DNA from: a virus
Virus record (IMG/VR): IMGVR_UViG_3300024520_000142
Coordinates: 1 to 44,408 of that record
Reading direction: 5' to 3' (one strand)
Length of the DNA: 44,408 nt
The translations under genes and the position numbers were made by a program. Positions 6,782 to 13,253 of the stretch are shown here, one piece after another (position 1 is the first letter of the stretch; each line of letters begins with the position of its first letter). Below the pieces are notes generated by a model. The model was not told where the DNA came from, did not search any database, and saw nothing but the letters and a program-made list of their open reading frames with translations.

Positions 6782-7006
6782 TTAAAACCCCCCAGTTTTA
6801 GTTTTAGGACCACTCTTCTTACTTACTATTGTATCTACTTTTATTGTAGTTGCAATCTTTTTTTTCACTTTTTTTACCTTTTTCTTCTTCGGTGTGGAAT
6901 AAAGATAGTCCAATGAACCATCAACATAGAGGTCATCATATACTATTGGCTCAAGTGGAATTGATGCGTCAATATTGTTTAAGTATTTTTCTTTTAGTCT
7001 ACCCAT
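6782..7006 (-). CDS. Lysine-rich small protein
   Basis: 74 residues from MGRLKEKYLNNID; the start is set by AAGGGAGGA just upstream, and a longer in-frame extension would cover the neighbouring gene. The middle is a strongly basic block (STPKKKKVKKVKKKIA) and the end is GPKTKTGGF. A nucleic-acid-binding accessory role is possible but unproven. Next to the nuclease gene with no gap. Confidence 0.65.
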   Translation of the reverse strand: MGRLKEKYLNNIDASIPLEPIVYDDLYVDGSLDYLYSTPKKKKVKKVKKKIATTIKVDTIVSKKSGPKTKTGGF

Positions 7007-7199
7007 TGTGTTCCTCCCTTTTGTCTTCAATAAATTGATTAAAGTCACCCATACACATACTGCATATTTCAATCTTGTTTCTACCCCAAGAATTTTTTCC
7101 TTTAGTTCTAGTCCACCATTTATTTTCAAAAAGTGAATAGTATGTATTAAATTCAGAATTAACATCTTCACAAATATCACACACTCTTTTAATTCCCAT
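6999..7199 (-). CDS. Zinc-ribbon protein
   Basis: 66 residues from MGIKRVCDICEDVN, the start chosen for the AAAGGAG eight bases before it. Two CxxC pairs (CDIC at about 7 and CSMC at about 47) with a Trp-rich loop (ENKWWTRTKG) between them. This is a classical zinc-ribbon layout. It overlaps the start of the next gene by 8 nt. Function unknown. Confidence 0.75.
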   Translation of the reverse strand: MGIKRVCDICEDVNSEFNTYYSLFENKWWTRTKGKNSWGRNKIEICSMCMGDFNQFIEDKREEHNG

Positions 7200-7204
7200 T
7201 TTAT

Positions 7205-7381
7205 TTACTCCTTTCTTTGTATAAAACCACAATCTCCATATTTAATTAAATTAGGCGTTTCATTCTTTCCATCACACCAATCCCAATTCTTTGGTGCTTC
7301 ATCCCCATCATGCTCCATTATAAATCCAATTGGCACACAATGATTGTATAACTCTCTTTTAGTCCATTTTATTTTAATCAC
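7205..7381 (-). CDS. 58-residue hypothetical protein with GTG start
   Basis: Read from the DNA. GTG at 7381 with AAAGGAG seven bases upstream; the protein begins (M)IKIKWTKRELYNHC and contains KNWDWCDGKN. Three cysteines. The last codons (RKE) contain the AAGGAG used by the next gene. No family recognised. Confidence 0.65.
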   Translation of the reverse strand: MIKIKWTKRELYNHCVPIGFIMEHDGDEAPKNWDWCDGKNETPNLIKYGDCGFIQRKE

Positions 7382-7393
7382 TTTATCTCTCCT

Positions 7394-7555
7394 TTATTTT
7401 AAACACAGTTGTTGGAATTCCATTCCCAATTGTTCTTTTAAATGTTCTACTAAAAGTTCTGACTTATTAAATCCATCATACTCCATATCTGCTGTTATTT
7501 GCTGTTGTATTTCTAAAGCATGATATAAAGATGATTTGTAGAATGCTATTTCCAT
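7394..7555 (-). CDS. 53-residue hypothetical protein
   Basis: Read from the DNA: MEIAFYKSSLYHALEIQQQI and onward, helical with Gln-rich centre. AAAGGAGG precedes the ATG, inside the end of the upstream MerR-like gene. No family recognised. Confidence 0.65.
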   Translation of the reverse strand: MEIAFYKSSLYHALEIQQQITADMEYDGFNKSELLVEHLKEQLGMEFQQLCLK

Positions 7556-7556
7556 T

Positions 7557-7904
7557 TTAATCCTCCTTTAAGAATCGGTCAATAATAAACTCTTCAATTA
7601 AATTACTCCAAAACTCAGTCCTTTTATGTATTTCGTCTCTAAGGAATTGCATTTTGGCTTCTTCGTCTTCTTCTAATATAGTGTATATACTGTCAATGTC
7701 TTTTAAACTAAAGTTTAATTTAGTAAGTGCTAAGACTTCGCCAATAGTCTTTACCTCAGAGTCTGTAAGCTCTGAACGAGTGCCCGGAGTTGGATTAGAC
7801 TTGAGAATTTCAGTCTCTCTTTGTATTTTATTGATCCAAGAAGCTGAAACCTCGTACTTCTGTGCTACTTCTGTTAATGTATATGATCCGTCCATGTTAG
7901 GCAT
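7557..7904 (-). CDS. MerR-like DNA-binding regulator
   Basis: 115 residues. An N-terminal winged HTH of MerR type: YTLTEVAQKYEVSASWINKI, then RSELTDSEVKTIGEVLAL and an alpha-helical dimerisation-like tail (SIYTILEEDEEAK). AGGAGG lies upstream of ATG. As a small standalone early protein it is more likely an excisionase- or regulator-type DNA-binding protein than a metal sensor, since no metal-binding cysteines are present. Confidence 0.65.
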   Translation of the reverse strand: MPNMDGSYTLTEVAQKYEVSASWINKIQRETEILKSNPTPGTRSELTDSEVKTIGEVLALTKLNFSLKDIDSIYTILEEDEEAKMQFLRDEIHKRTEFWSNLIEEFIIDRFLKED

Positions 7905-8322
7905 TTCGGTCCTCCTTTAATAGTTCTGGTGATTGATAAATGTTGCTGATTACTTCGAACTCTTCAATATCTTCAAATTCTTCATCATTATATAATGATG
8001 CTGATAAAGTAAATCTTGCATAATCTTCTCTCCACTCTACCTTATATATAACAGCATTATTTCTTTCAGGGTGTTTAACAACATCCCCCTCATAAATCTC
8101 AACTTCTTTCGAGTCTTTGATTCCTGTGTATTGCATAACGACATACTGGTCACTTTGTAACAACTCTCCAAAACTACGCTCCCCAGAAGTTTTATCTGAT
8201 TCACAATAATCATATGTATTCTGTACATCATACAACATTCTTGGTTTATGATGTTTTTCTGGTATACCTGGACAAAATACCCCAACTTTATCCCAAGCCC
8301 TAAATTTAAAAATACGAGACAT
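7897..8322 (-). CDS. YopX family protein
   Basis: 141 residues. Family hallmarks: IFKFRAWDK at the start, MLYDVQNT, then VMQYTGIKDSKEVEIYEGDVV in the middle. YopX proteins are common in tailed phages of many hosts and have no firmly established role. It overlaps the MerR-like gene by 8 nt and its start lies inside the end of the preceding small gene. Confidence 0.9.
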   Translation of the reverse strand: MSRIFKFRAWDKVGVFCPGIPEKHHKPRMLYDVQNTYDYCESDKTSGERSFGELLQSDQYVVMQYTGIKDSKEVEIYEGDVVKHPERNNAVIYKVEWREDYARFTLSASLYNDEEFEDIEEFEVISNIYQSPELLKEDRNA

Positions 8323-8446
8323 TATTATCTCCTCTCTTTATCAAGTGCAATTCTTCTCTAATTTGTTCCGGTGACATTGCATAAACATCCTTAATTCGTG
8401 CAACACACAATTCATTGAACTCTTTATCCTCTTGTATTTTATTCAT
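8306..8446 (-). CDS. 46-residue hypothetical protein
   Basis: Read from the DNA: MNKIQEDKEFNELCVARIKD and onward, with MSPEQIREELHLIKRG. GGAGG lies ten bases upstream of ATG 8446. Its end carries the GGAGAT ribosome site of the YopX gene and overlaps it by 17 nt. No family recognised. Confidence 0.65.
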   Translation of the reverse strand: MNKIQEDKEFNELCVARIKDVYAMSPEQIREELHLIKRGDNNVSYF

Positions 8447-8756
8447 TTTTATATACCTCCTGTTCAATTATGTTAACCTCACGCCTTATTGGCTTGATTC
8501 GATCCTCTATTTCTTCCAAAATATCAAAATATGCTTTCTTTTCGGTCGGATATTTAGACCAATTAAAGTCATATAATGGCCAATCATAGTTAGTAGGGAA
8601 GTCCTCCTGGCTCTGATGTTTGAAACTTTGCTTCCTTTTATTCAGATAAAATGCATCCATACAGTCAAAAATGACCCTCCATTCAGTTGATAAAACATGT
8701 AATTTCTCCCTCAATTCTGGCAAATCTTCAACTTTTAACCTCTTTTTTAAGACCAT
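8439..8756 (-). CDS. Helical hypothetical protein
   Basis: 105 residues from MVLKKRLKVEDLPELRE; AAAAAGGAG decides this start over an ATG 36 bases upstream. The middle is aromatic (PTNYDWPLYDFNWSKYP), and the ends are long amphipathic helices (ILEEIEDRIKPIRREVNIIE). First gene after the hairpin-bearing spacer at 8757-8959. Function unknown. Confidence 0.7.
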   Translation of the reverse strand: MVLKKRLKVEDLPELREKLHVLSTEWRVIFDCMDAFYLNKRKQSFKHQSQEDFPTNYDWPLYDFNWSKYPTEKKAYFDILEEIEDRIKPIRREVNIIEQEVYKNE

Positions 8757-8830
8757 TTTTGGCTCCTTTTTTACTGTTTTTTGATACCACACAAATGTTC
8801 AGAAATTGTTGTAAGTGAACTTTATTTGCT

Positions 8831-8927
8831 CTGCTAAATGGCATCTGCTAATTTACCGGTTGGGATTTAGCAGAAGCCTTTTTTTGCTCTAAACCATTGG
8901 AGCTACGCTATTTTAGCTCAAAAATGG
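8831..8927. other. Hairpin-rich spacer downstream of an HNH gene
   Basis: Two stems within the 203-bp gap at 8757-8959. Stem A: CTGCTAAAT (8831-8839) with ATTTAGCAG (8865-8873), and a competing CTGCTAA copy at 8845-8851 that could pair instead. Stem B: CCATT/AATGG enclosing GAGCTA/TAGCTC (8894-8927). On the plus strand stem A is followed by T7 (8879-8885). No ORF is apparent. Could be an attenuator, a processing site, or the trace of an insertion. Confidence 0.5.
8851..8862. repeat. 12-bp direct repeat ATTTACCGGTTG
   Basis: Repeated exactly at 8972-8983, inside the last codons of the HNH gene. The two copies are 121 bp apart and bracket the hairpin spacer. Confidence 0.7.
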
Positions 8928-8959
8928 CTTGAACTGCTAGTGCCCTACTAATTCCTCTA

Positions 8960-9496
8960 TCAGGAAGTAGCATTTACCGGTTGAGCACTTACAGCAATTC
9001 TTGCATCATAAATTTTTACAAGAGTTGCACCAATTTGTAGCATTTCACTATGAGTGTAATAGCTTGATTTTAACTTATTGCATCTAAAGCAGGCAAAAGT
9101 TAAATTAGATGCTTTGTACCCGATTGAATTATCTTTTCTGTCAATAGATAGTCTGCCGGTATAAAGTTTATGATTTCCCTTTTCCCTTTCTTTAATTATT
9201 TCAATACCTGATTTACAATAATCACACAAATGAATAGCTTCATTCTCTAACCAATGTGAAAACTCTTCCTTAGAACAACAGCTTAAACCTCTTTCGATGG
9301 AACCACTTTTAATAGAGGTATAGTATTTGCCAGCTCTTGCCATTTTTTGTTTATACAGTTTCATTTGTTTAAAACCTTCTTTAGCTTTATCCCTAAATGT
9401 CTGTTTTCTTCTTTCAGATAATTCATTAAAGTTTTCAGGTAATGTAGGTATAAAACGTTTTTGAATTTTATCTTCTGTCTCTTGTTGCTTTGTCAT
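8960..9496 (-). CDS. HNH-family nuclease
   Basis: 178 residues. N-terminal basic helical region, then CDYC, LSIDRKDNSIGYKASNL and ACFRCNKLK: the paired CxxC zinc site and Asp/Asn positions of an HNH fold. Its start overlaps the end of the upstream ribbon-helix-helix gene by 29 nt. Unlike the other two HNH genes it lacks a C-terminal HTH. It is followed by a structured spacer that shares a 12-bp repeat with its own 3' end. Confidence 0.85.
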   Translation of the reverse strand: MTKQQETEDKIQKRFIPTLPENFNELSERRKQTFRDKAKEGFKQMKLYKQKMARAGKYYTSIKSGSIERGLSCCSKEEFSHWLENEAIHLCDYCKSGIEIIKEREKGNHKLYTGRLSIDRKDNSIGYKASNLTFACFRCNKLKSSYYTHSEMLQIGATLVKIYDARIAVSAQPVNATS

Positions 9497-9623
9497 CTTC
9501 TACCATCCTATCAATTGTTACTGTAATACTTCTCTGATTTTTAGATGCTTGCTCTACAATATATTTATAGGCATCTTCACTTATCCGTACAGAGTGTCCT
9601 CTTTTGTTTAATTTAAAACTCAT
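9468..9623 (-). CDS. Ribbon-helix-helix regulator
   Basis: 51 residues from MSFKLNKRGHSVRISED, start fixed by AAAGGAG. GHSVRISEDAYKYIVEQASK then ITVTIDRMVED resembles the beta-strand/helix/helix pattern of Arc/MetJ-type or CopG-type repressors. It is the first gene behind a near-consensus promoter carrying an inverted repeat between its -35 and -10 boxes, as expected for an autoregulated repressor. Confidence 0.65.
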   Translation of the reverse strand: MSFKLNKRGHSVRISEDAYKYIVEQASKNQRSITVTIDRMVEDDKATRDRR

Positions 9624-9672
9624 AATATTTAGCTCCTTTTTTAATGTTGTTAGATTCACTCTTGTATCCCAT

Positions 9673-9702
9673 ATTGTACCATACTTTGTGGTATAATGTC
9701 AA
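9673..9702 (-). promoter_or_regulatory. Leftward promoter with embedded operator
   Basis: Minus strand TTGACA (9697-9702), 18-base spacer, TACAAT (9673-9678), with transcription expected at about 9666 and a 40-base leader before ATG 9623. The spacer holds an inverted repeat TACCA-N7-TGGTA (9677-9693), placed to block RNA polymerase. The downstream ribbon-helix-helix protein is the obvious candidate to bind it. Confidence 0.7.
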
Positions 9703-9719
9703 GTTTAAGAAATTACCAA

Positions 9720-9869
9720 CTATCTCAAATGATCTCTGCCCATGAAGGCATAGAAATCTCTGTCGGCTTTTTGTTCAATTGTCAGATCTTTCTTTTTGGC
9801 GAAGTTGTAGTTGAATTCTAATTTTGTATCTTTTAGTGCTTGTCTGATTCTTTTGTCTTTTGAGTTCAT
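9720..9869 (-). CDS. 49-residue hypothetical protein
   Basis: Read from the DNA: MNSKDKRIRQALKDTKLEFN and onward, basic and helical, ending FMGRDHLR. AAAGGGAG precedes ATG. It is the last gene before the promoter at 9673-9702. No family recognised. Confidence 0.65.
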   Translation of the reverse strand: MNSKDKRIRQALKDTKLEFNYNFAKKKDLTIEQKADRDFYAFMGRDHLR

Positions 9870-9881
9870 TTTATCTCCCTT

Positions 9882-10100
9882 TTATTCCATTTCAATTGAT
9901 TGTACTTTATTTTCATATTTAAGTTTCATTGTTTGGAAACGATCTTTCATGTGTTCTAGAGCGTGAATCTTTATTGCAATGTCACATGATTTTAATCTAG
10001 CTGCTGCATCTTGTATATTCCTTGATACCATATAATCATTTGCTGCATTTTCAACTTCTTCTAGTATTCCTTGAGTTGTCTTAAAGTTTAATCGGTTCAT
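9882..10100 (-). CDS. Helical hypothetical protein
   Basis: 72 residues, nearly all alpha-helical (ILEEVENAANDYMVSRN, HALEHMKDRFQTMKLKYEN). Overlaps the stop of the upstream zinc protein by ATGA. No family recognised. Confidence 0.7.
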   Translation of the reverse strand: MNRLNFKTTQGILEEVENAANDYMVSRNIQDAAARLKSCDIAIKIHALEHMKDRFQTMKLKYENKVQSIEME

Positions 10101-10465
10101 TTGTTCATCTCCTTGATTTTTCTTTTAGTTTTTAATAATTGAATTGCACTCCATACAACTTCATCAGGTAAATCCTTAGCTCTTAACCCCATTTTTCTAA
10201 AATATTGGTATACATTAGCTGGCATAGACTGTAGCTCAGGAAACCTTCTAAATCTTTTACCATTACATCTGTGGCACCTTACCGATTTTTTTTCTTGTGA
10301 TGCATACCCTGTAGATTTCCCACAATCTACACAGTTTTTACCCTCCCATTGTGGCATATGTCCCATAGCATATCTTACCACTATTGTTCCTCCACCACTA
10401 GATACTCTGTTACGTACTTGCTCACCACACCCACATTTACACAAATGATCGTAGTATTCTGTCAT
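10097..10465 (-). CDS. Zinc-binding protein with three cysteine clusters
   Basis: 122 residues. Cys clusters CKCGCGEQVRN (about 9-19), NCVDCGKSTG (about 44-53) and VRCHRCNGKR (about 62-71), with a GHMPQW segment between the first two. The first block matches the cysteine-rich lead of some phage HNH proteins, but no HNH catalytic motif follows; the C-terminus is helical and basic (LLKTKRKIKEMNK). Possibly a DNA-binding regulator. No firm family. Confidence 0.7.
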   Translation of the reverse strand: MTEYYDHLCKCGCGEQVRNRVSSGGGTIVVRYAMGHMPQWEGKNCVDCGKSTGYASQEKKSVRCHRCNGKRFRRFPELQSMPANVYQYFRKMGLRAKDLPDEVVWSAIQLLKTKRKIKEMNK

Positions 10466-10478
10466 TTTATCTCCCTTA

Positions 10479-10658
10479 TTAAGTGTAATTTCTCTTTAGG
10501 TTGGCAACATAAATACTATCAACCCATTTATCATCTTTAGCTTTTTGACTCAATTCATTAGTATCCCCACTTTGTGTAGGGTCTTTACGTCGATTATCAA
10601 GTGTTTTAGAGTTTGTCTTCCTAGCGTGTTTCCACCTTCTTTCATTACCTGTAGACAT
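10479..10658 (-). CDS. 59-residue basic protein
   Basis: Read from the DNA: MSTGNERRWKHARKTNSKT and onward, Arg/Lys-rich N-terminus. Its ATG overlaps the stop of the transglycosylase gene (TAATG), with GGGAG upstream. No family recognised. Confidence 0.65.
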   Translation of the reverse strand: MSTGNERRWKHARKTNSKTLDNRRKDPTQSGDTNELSQKAKDDKWVDSIYVANLKRNYT

Positions 10659-11131
10659 TATTTCATCTCCCTTTTATATTTGATTAAATACTCTTTAGTT
10701 TCATTAGGCAATCTTTTATTATGTACTACATAAGCAATCCCTGCATTGTATGATATTAGTATATTATCAATTGTAACTGGTTTCTTATAGTGTCGTAACA
10801 TTTGAGGTATTCTTTTATTGAGCATCCATTTGGCTATTCTAGTGTTCACTCTAGCGTCCCAAAGCTGTTTGGTGTGTACTTTATCGTTTGGATGGTAGTT
10901 ATTGTATTCCTTTAAACAAATGGAAGTTATTTGGAATTTTCCTTTCGCTCCAGATTTCCAATTGTATGCTTTTGGATTGTTAGATGATTCAATTGTAGCT
11001 ATTTTAGATAGATTGATTCTTGGTTGTGCATCTGCATCTACAACAAATATATTTACTGCATAAATAACTAGTAAAATATAGACAATTGCTGATACAAGCA
11101 CATAAAGCACTACTCTTGCTGTTTTAATCAT
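10658..11131 (-). CDS. Membrane-anchored lytic transglycosylase (SLT fold)
   Basis: 157 residues. An N-terminal hydrophobic anchor (about 8-31) is followed by an SLT core: IATIESSNNP with predicted catalytic Glu48, GAKGKFQIT at 62-69, and ILISYNAG near 124-131. The domain would face the periplasm and cleave the glycan strands of peptidoglycan. It is encoded in the early arm, far from the putative lysis cassette at 37.7-39 kb, so it may act in lysis or in wall remodelling. No other lysozyme, amidase or peptidase candidate for lysis is seen in the window. Confidence 0.8.
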   Translation of the reverse strand: MIKTARVVLYVLVSAIVYILLVIYAVNIFVVDADAQPRINLSKIATIESSNNPKAYNWKSGAKGKFQITSICLKEYNNYHPNDKVHTKQLWDARVNTRIAKWMLNKRIPQMLRHYKKPVTIDNILISYNAGIAYVVHNKRLPNETKEYLIKYKREMK

Positions 11132-11191
11132 TTTATCACCTCCTACTATGGTTTATTAATAATAATTGATTCTAGGGCACATTCTGTGCGT

Positions 11192-11308
11192 TTAAAGGCT
11201 ATCCTGGTAATGGTTACTATTGTTATTCAACCAACATTTAAAACAAAGGTCTTTTTTAGTACATTTAAAGTATATTACACTCTTACAAACAATACATTTT
11301 AGATACAT
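11192..11308 (-). CDS. 38-residue zinc-ribbon microprotein
   Basis: Read from the DNA: MYLKCIVCKSVIYFKCTKK and onward, with CIVC and CFKC pairs and an extra Cys between. AAAGGAG precedes the ATG. Function unknown. Confidence 0.65.
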   Translation of the reverse strand: MYLKCIVCKSVIYFKCTKKDLCFKCWLNNNSNHYQDSL

Positions 11309-11325
11309 TATAGACTCCTTTATAA

Positions 11326-11342
11326 TTTGATGATTAATCAAA
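11326..11342. promoter_or_regulatory. Inverted repeat TTTGAT-N5-ATCAAA
   Basis: Related in sequence to the longer palindrome at 11681-11699; the two flank the gene at 11338-11631. Possible operator or 3'-end structure. Confidence 0.35.
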
Positions 11343-11631
11343 AAGTGTTCCACCATTTACGAACTAGAGTGTAAGCAAGTTTGCCTCCGGATAATTTACT
11401 ATATCCGTCCCATTCTCTTTTATATGATTCTACTTGTGAGTCTGCAATTACTTTGATCTTTCTTACTCTTTCTTGTTTACAGGCTGTTTGACCACGTTTG
11501 AATGCTTCGTTTACCACGTTATTATACCCTTGATAGGCGTAATTACATGCAACAGCTATAATTACAAGATAAAATAGGTGTTTGTAGCCCATATCGGGTG
11601 TAGTTCTAGGTTTGGATAATGTATTTTTCAT
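11338..11631 (-). CDS. Single-pass membrane protein
   Basis: 97 residues. Hydrophobic segment at about 18-33, then a charged helical tail with one Cys (RGQTACKQERVRKIKVIAD). The layout resembles an i-spanin, but length and position in the early arm do not support a spanin call. AAAGGAG precedes ATG. Confidence 0.65.
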   Translation of the reverse strand: MKNTLSKPRTTPDMGYKHLFYLVIIAVACNYAYQGYNNVVNEAFKRGQTACKQERVRKIKVIADSQVESYKREWDGYSKLSGGKLAYTLVRKWWNTF

Positions 11632-11680
11632 TTCAACAACTCCTTTCTTTACTTACTGCTTGTTAATAAGACTCAATGCG

Positions 11681-11699
11681 ATTTGATGAATCATCAAAT
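11681..11699. promoter_or_regulatory. 19-bp perfect palindrome
   Basis: ATTTGATGAATCATCAAAT, nine-base arms around one base, in the 78-bp gap between the genes at 11338-11631 and 11710-12036. Candidate repressor operator or transcript-end hairpin. Confidence 0.45.
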
Positions 11700-11709
11700 T
11701 ATGTTGATG

Positions 11710-12036
11710 TTAAATCAAACCATGTTTAATTGACAGTTCATATTCAAATTGATTTACGAGCTTCTCATGCATATCAATAGGTTGTACGCCTCCTAAGATA
11801 TGAAACTTGTCAGAGTAAGTTTGAGTAAGTTGCTCTTGTGTCTGAAGGTCTAACAAAGTATCGTATCTTTTAACACATTTGTCTTTATATGCTTCTCTTT
11901 CCCTATATTCTGCATCTTTCTCCTCTTCTTTAATGAATTTCTGTTCTATTGTATCCAAGTGCTTATGGTTGCCGGCTCTAATAACTTCCATTGCATCAGT
12001 AAATACTTTTGTTATTTTATTGCTTATGTTATCCAT
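11710..12036 (-). CDS. Charged helical hypothetical protein
   Basis: 108 residues, coiled-coil-like (FIKEEEKDAEYREREAYKDK). AAGGAAGG upstream of ATG. Second gene of the leftward operon that begins at 12367. No family recognised. Confidence 0.7.
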   Translation of the reverse strand: MDNISNKITKVFTDAMEVIRAGNHKHLDTIEQKFIKEEEKDAEYREREAYKDKCVKRYDTLLDLQTQEQLTQTYSDKFHILGGVQPIDMHEKLVNQFEYELSIKHGLI

Positions 12037-12061
12037 TTTGTACCTTCCTTTTATTAATTGA

Positions 12062-12367
12062 TTAAAATTGAGCTATTATAAAGCTTTCTGTTCCTTCAAT
12101 TGGAATTACAGTGGTATAATCAGCAAGAACCTCAAGTGCTGGATATTCTTCCTTACTGTATTCACTATGAAATTCCTCTAAATCTTCATATTCAGTGAAT
12201 TCACAACATAAAGCGATAACGTCTAATTCTGTTTCTGTATCACATTCCTCATCCATGTACTCAATCCATTCATAAAGAGCTTTCTTCCCTTTGTAAGTGA
12301 ATTGATTACCTCTGCCCATTGTGTGGAATGCGTCTTGAAAGTCGCAAAAGTTAACTGTAGTTTTCAT
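12062..12367 (-). CDS. Acidic hypothetical protein, first gene of leftward operon
   Basis: 101 residues from MKTTVNFCDFQDAF, start set by AAGGAG. Strongly acidic, with DVIALCCEFTEYEDLEEF in the middle. The IALCCE(F/Y) type sequence recurs in uncharacterised phage early proteins. It is the first gene after the strong promoter at 12418-12445, which suggests early, high expression; an acidic host-takeover or anti-restriction role is possible but only inference. Confidence 0.75.
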   Translation of the reverse strand: MKTTVNFCDFQDAFHTMGRGNQFTYKGKKALYEWIEYMDEECDTETELDVIALCCEFTEYEDLEEFHSEYSKEEYPALEVLADYTTVIPIEGTESFIIAQF

Positions 12368-12417
12368 TGTCTCAACTCCTTGTTCGTTAGTTATTCTCAA
12401 TCTCTTTACCTACCTTA

Positions 12418-12445
12418 AGTATATACAATATAAAAACTTTGTCAA
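12418..12445 (-). promoter_or_regulatory. Strong leftward early promoter
   Basis: Minus strand TTGACA (12440-12445), 16-base spacer, TATACT (12418-12423). A GTATATAC palindrome overlaps the -10 box. Expected start at about 12411, 44 bases before ATG 12367. Best sigma70-type promoter in the window. Confidence 0.75.
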
Positions 12446-12510
12446 GAGTTTATTTGAAATAAATATAGTAAGTAAACAGCGTCGAGAGATCACACAATAC
12501 CACGCAACAA

Positions 12511-12526
12511 TGTGAAATAAATCACA
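12511..12526. promoter_or_regulatory. CRP-like palindrome
   Basis: TGTGAAATAAATCACA is an exact match to the TGTGA-N6-TCACA core recognised by CRP of gammaproteobacteria. It lies about 108 bp upstream of the expected start of the leftward promoter and near one copy of the ATCACACAAT repeat. Confidence 0.45.
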
Positions 12527-12592
12527 CAATCCTTCTTTATCAACTGCTGTTAAATAAAAGCATAAAACGCATTCCTTAGCAGTTACTATTAA

Positions 12593-12613
12593 CAATACTC
12601 AATACTCAATACT
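12593..12613. repeat. Three tandem CAATACT heptamers
   Basis: Exact head-to-tail copies in the AT-rich region; possible short iteron or operator array, or simple slippage. Confidence 0.6.
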
Positions 12614-12812
12614 ACTAACAACATTAAATAACCAACAATCTATGTCATTTATAACATTGAATAAAAACAACAATTAAAATAACCAAAATATAAACCATTA
12701 CAATTAACAAGGTAATAACAATAAATTAAGAAAGTTGATTAATAGTACTAATGTATGTTATGTTACTTTAGTAACTGTGAGCAACTTATAAGTAGTTATT
12801 ACTTACAAGTAA

Positions 12813-12841
12813 TTGACTGAGTGAACGTGATTGTATATATA
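12813..12841 (+). promoter_or_regulatory. Candidate rightward promoter
   Basis: TTGACT (12813-12818), 17-base spacer, TATATA (12836-12841) within a TA tract. It faces the structural operon. A weaker candidate, TTGATT at 12735 with TATGTT at 12759, lies upstream. Confidence 0.45.
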
Positions 12842-13064
12842 TATTAGAGTAGAGTGGTAGTTGTGGTAGTGAGATTTGTTAATAACTAAATATATAGTTA
12901 TATATATAGTAGTTAAATAAAAGTATTTAATTATATAGAGCGTGTATATTTAATTACATTGATTGTGTGTAGACCCCTCCCCCCTGGTAATGAGGTAAGA
13001 GGGTATGGTGTAAGAACTTACCCAAACATAATTTTTATTATTTTCTATAAAAAAGGTTGTTACC

Positions 13065-13253
13065 ATTAAGATTACGTTAGAAAGTGAAGGAAACAAATAT
13101 ACTGCCGAAACTGATTCAGTAATTGCGTCCGAAGCAGCCCATGATTACTTTAGATTAATGATTGCTGCCGGATACCATATTGATTCGGTAGTTGATGCGT
13201 TTGATACAATAGTCCAAGAATACGAGTTATCGAATGAACAAACAAAAGAGTAA
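13065..13253 (+). CDS. Small protein without a canonical start codon
   Basis: The frame reads IKITLESEGNKYTAETDS and onward to AFDTIVQEYELSNEQTKE, a protein-like sequence of good complexity. No ATG, GTG or TTG exists in frame between the upstream TAA and this stretch. AAAAAAGG lies seven bases before ATT at 13065, which I take as the likely start (62 residues). Its end overlaps the ATG of the next gene. Could also reflect a sequence error that destroyed an ATG. Function unknown. Confidence 0.5.
   Translation: MKITLESEGNKYTAETDSVIASEAAHDYFRLMIAAGYHIDSVVDAFDTIVQEYELSNEQTKE

Larger units (their letters stand above)
12446..13064. other. Divergent AT-rich control region, possible origin
   Basis: About 620 bp with no convincing gene between the leftward and rightward operons. 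Content: inverted repeat TTTATTT-G-AAATAAA (12449-12463); a 10-bp direct repeat ATCACACAAT at 12489-12498 and 12521-12530 (32 bp apart, three helical turns); a CRP-like site; AACTGCT/AGCAGTT (12542-12548 with 12579-12585); three tandem CAATACT; GTTAC-TTTA-GTAAC (about 12762-12775); long TA-rich tracts around 12880-12960; and a C-rich patch with CCCCTCCCCCC at about 12974. Such composition fits promoters, operators and a melting-prone origin, but none is proved. Confidence 0.5.

Noticed and set aside
12410-12595. 61-codon minus-strand frame in the control region
   Set aside because: No ribosome site, hydrophobic/Cys-rich low-quality sequence, and it covers the main leftward promoter.
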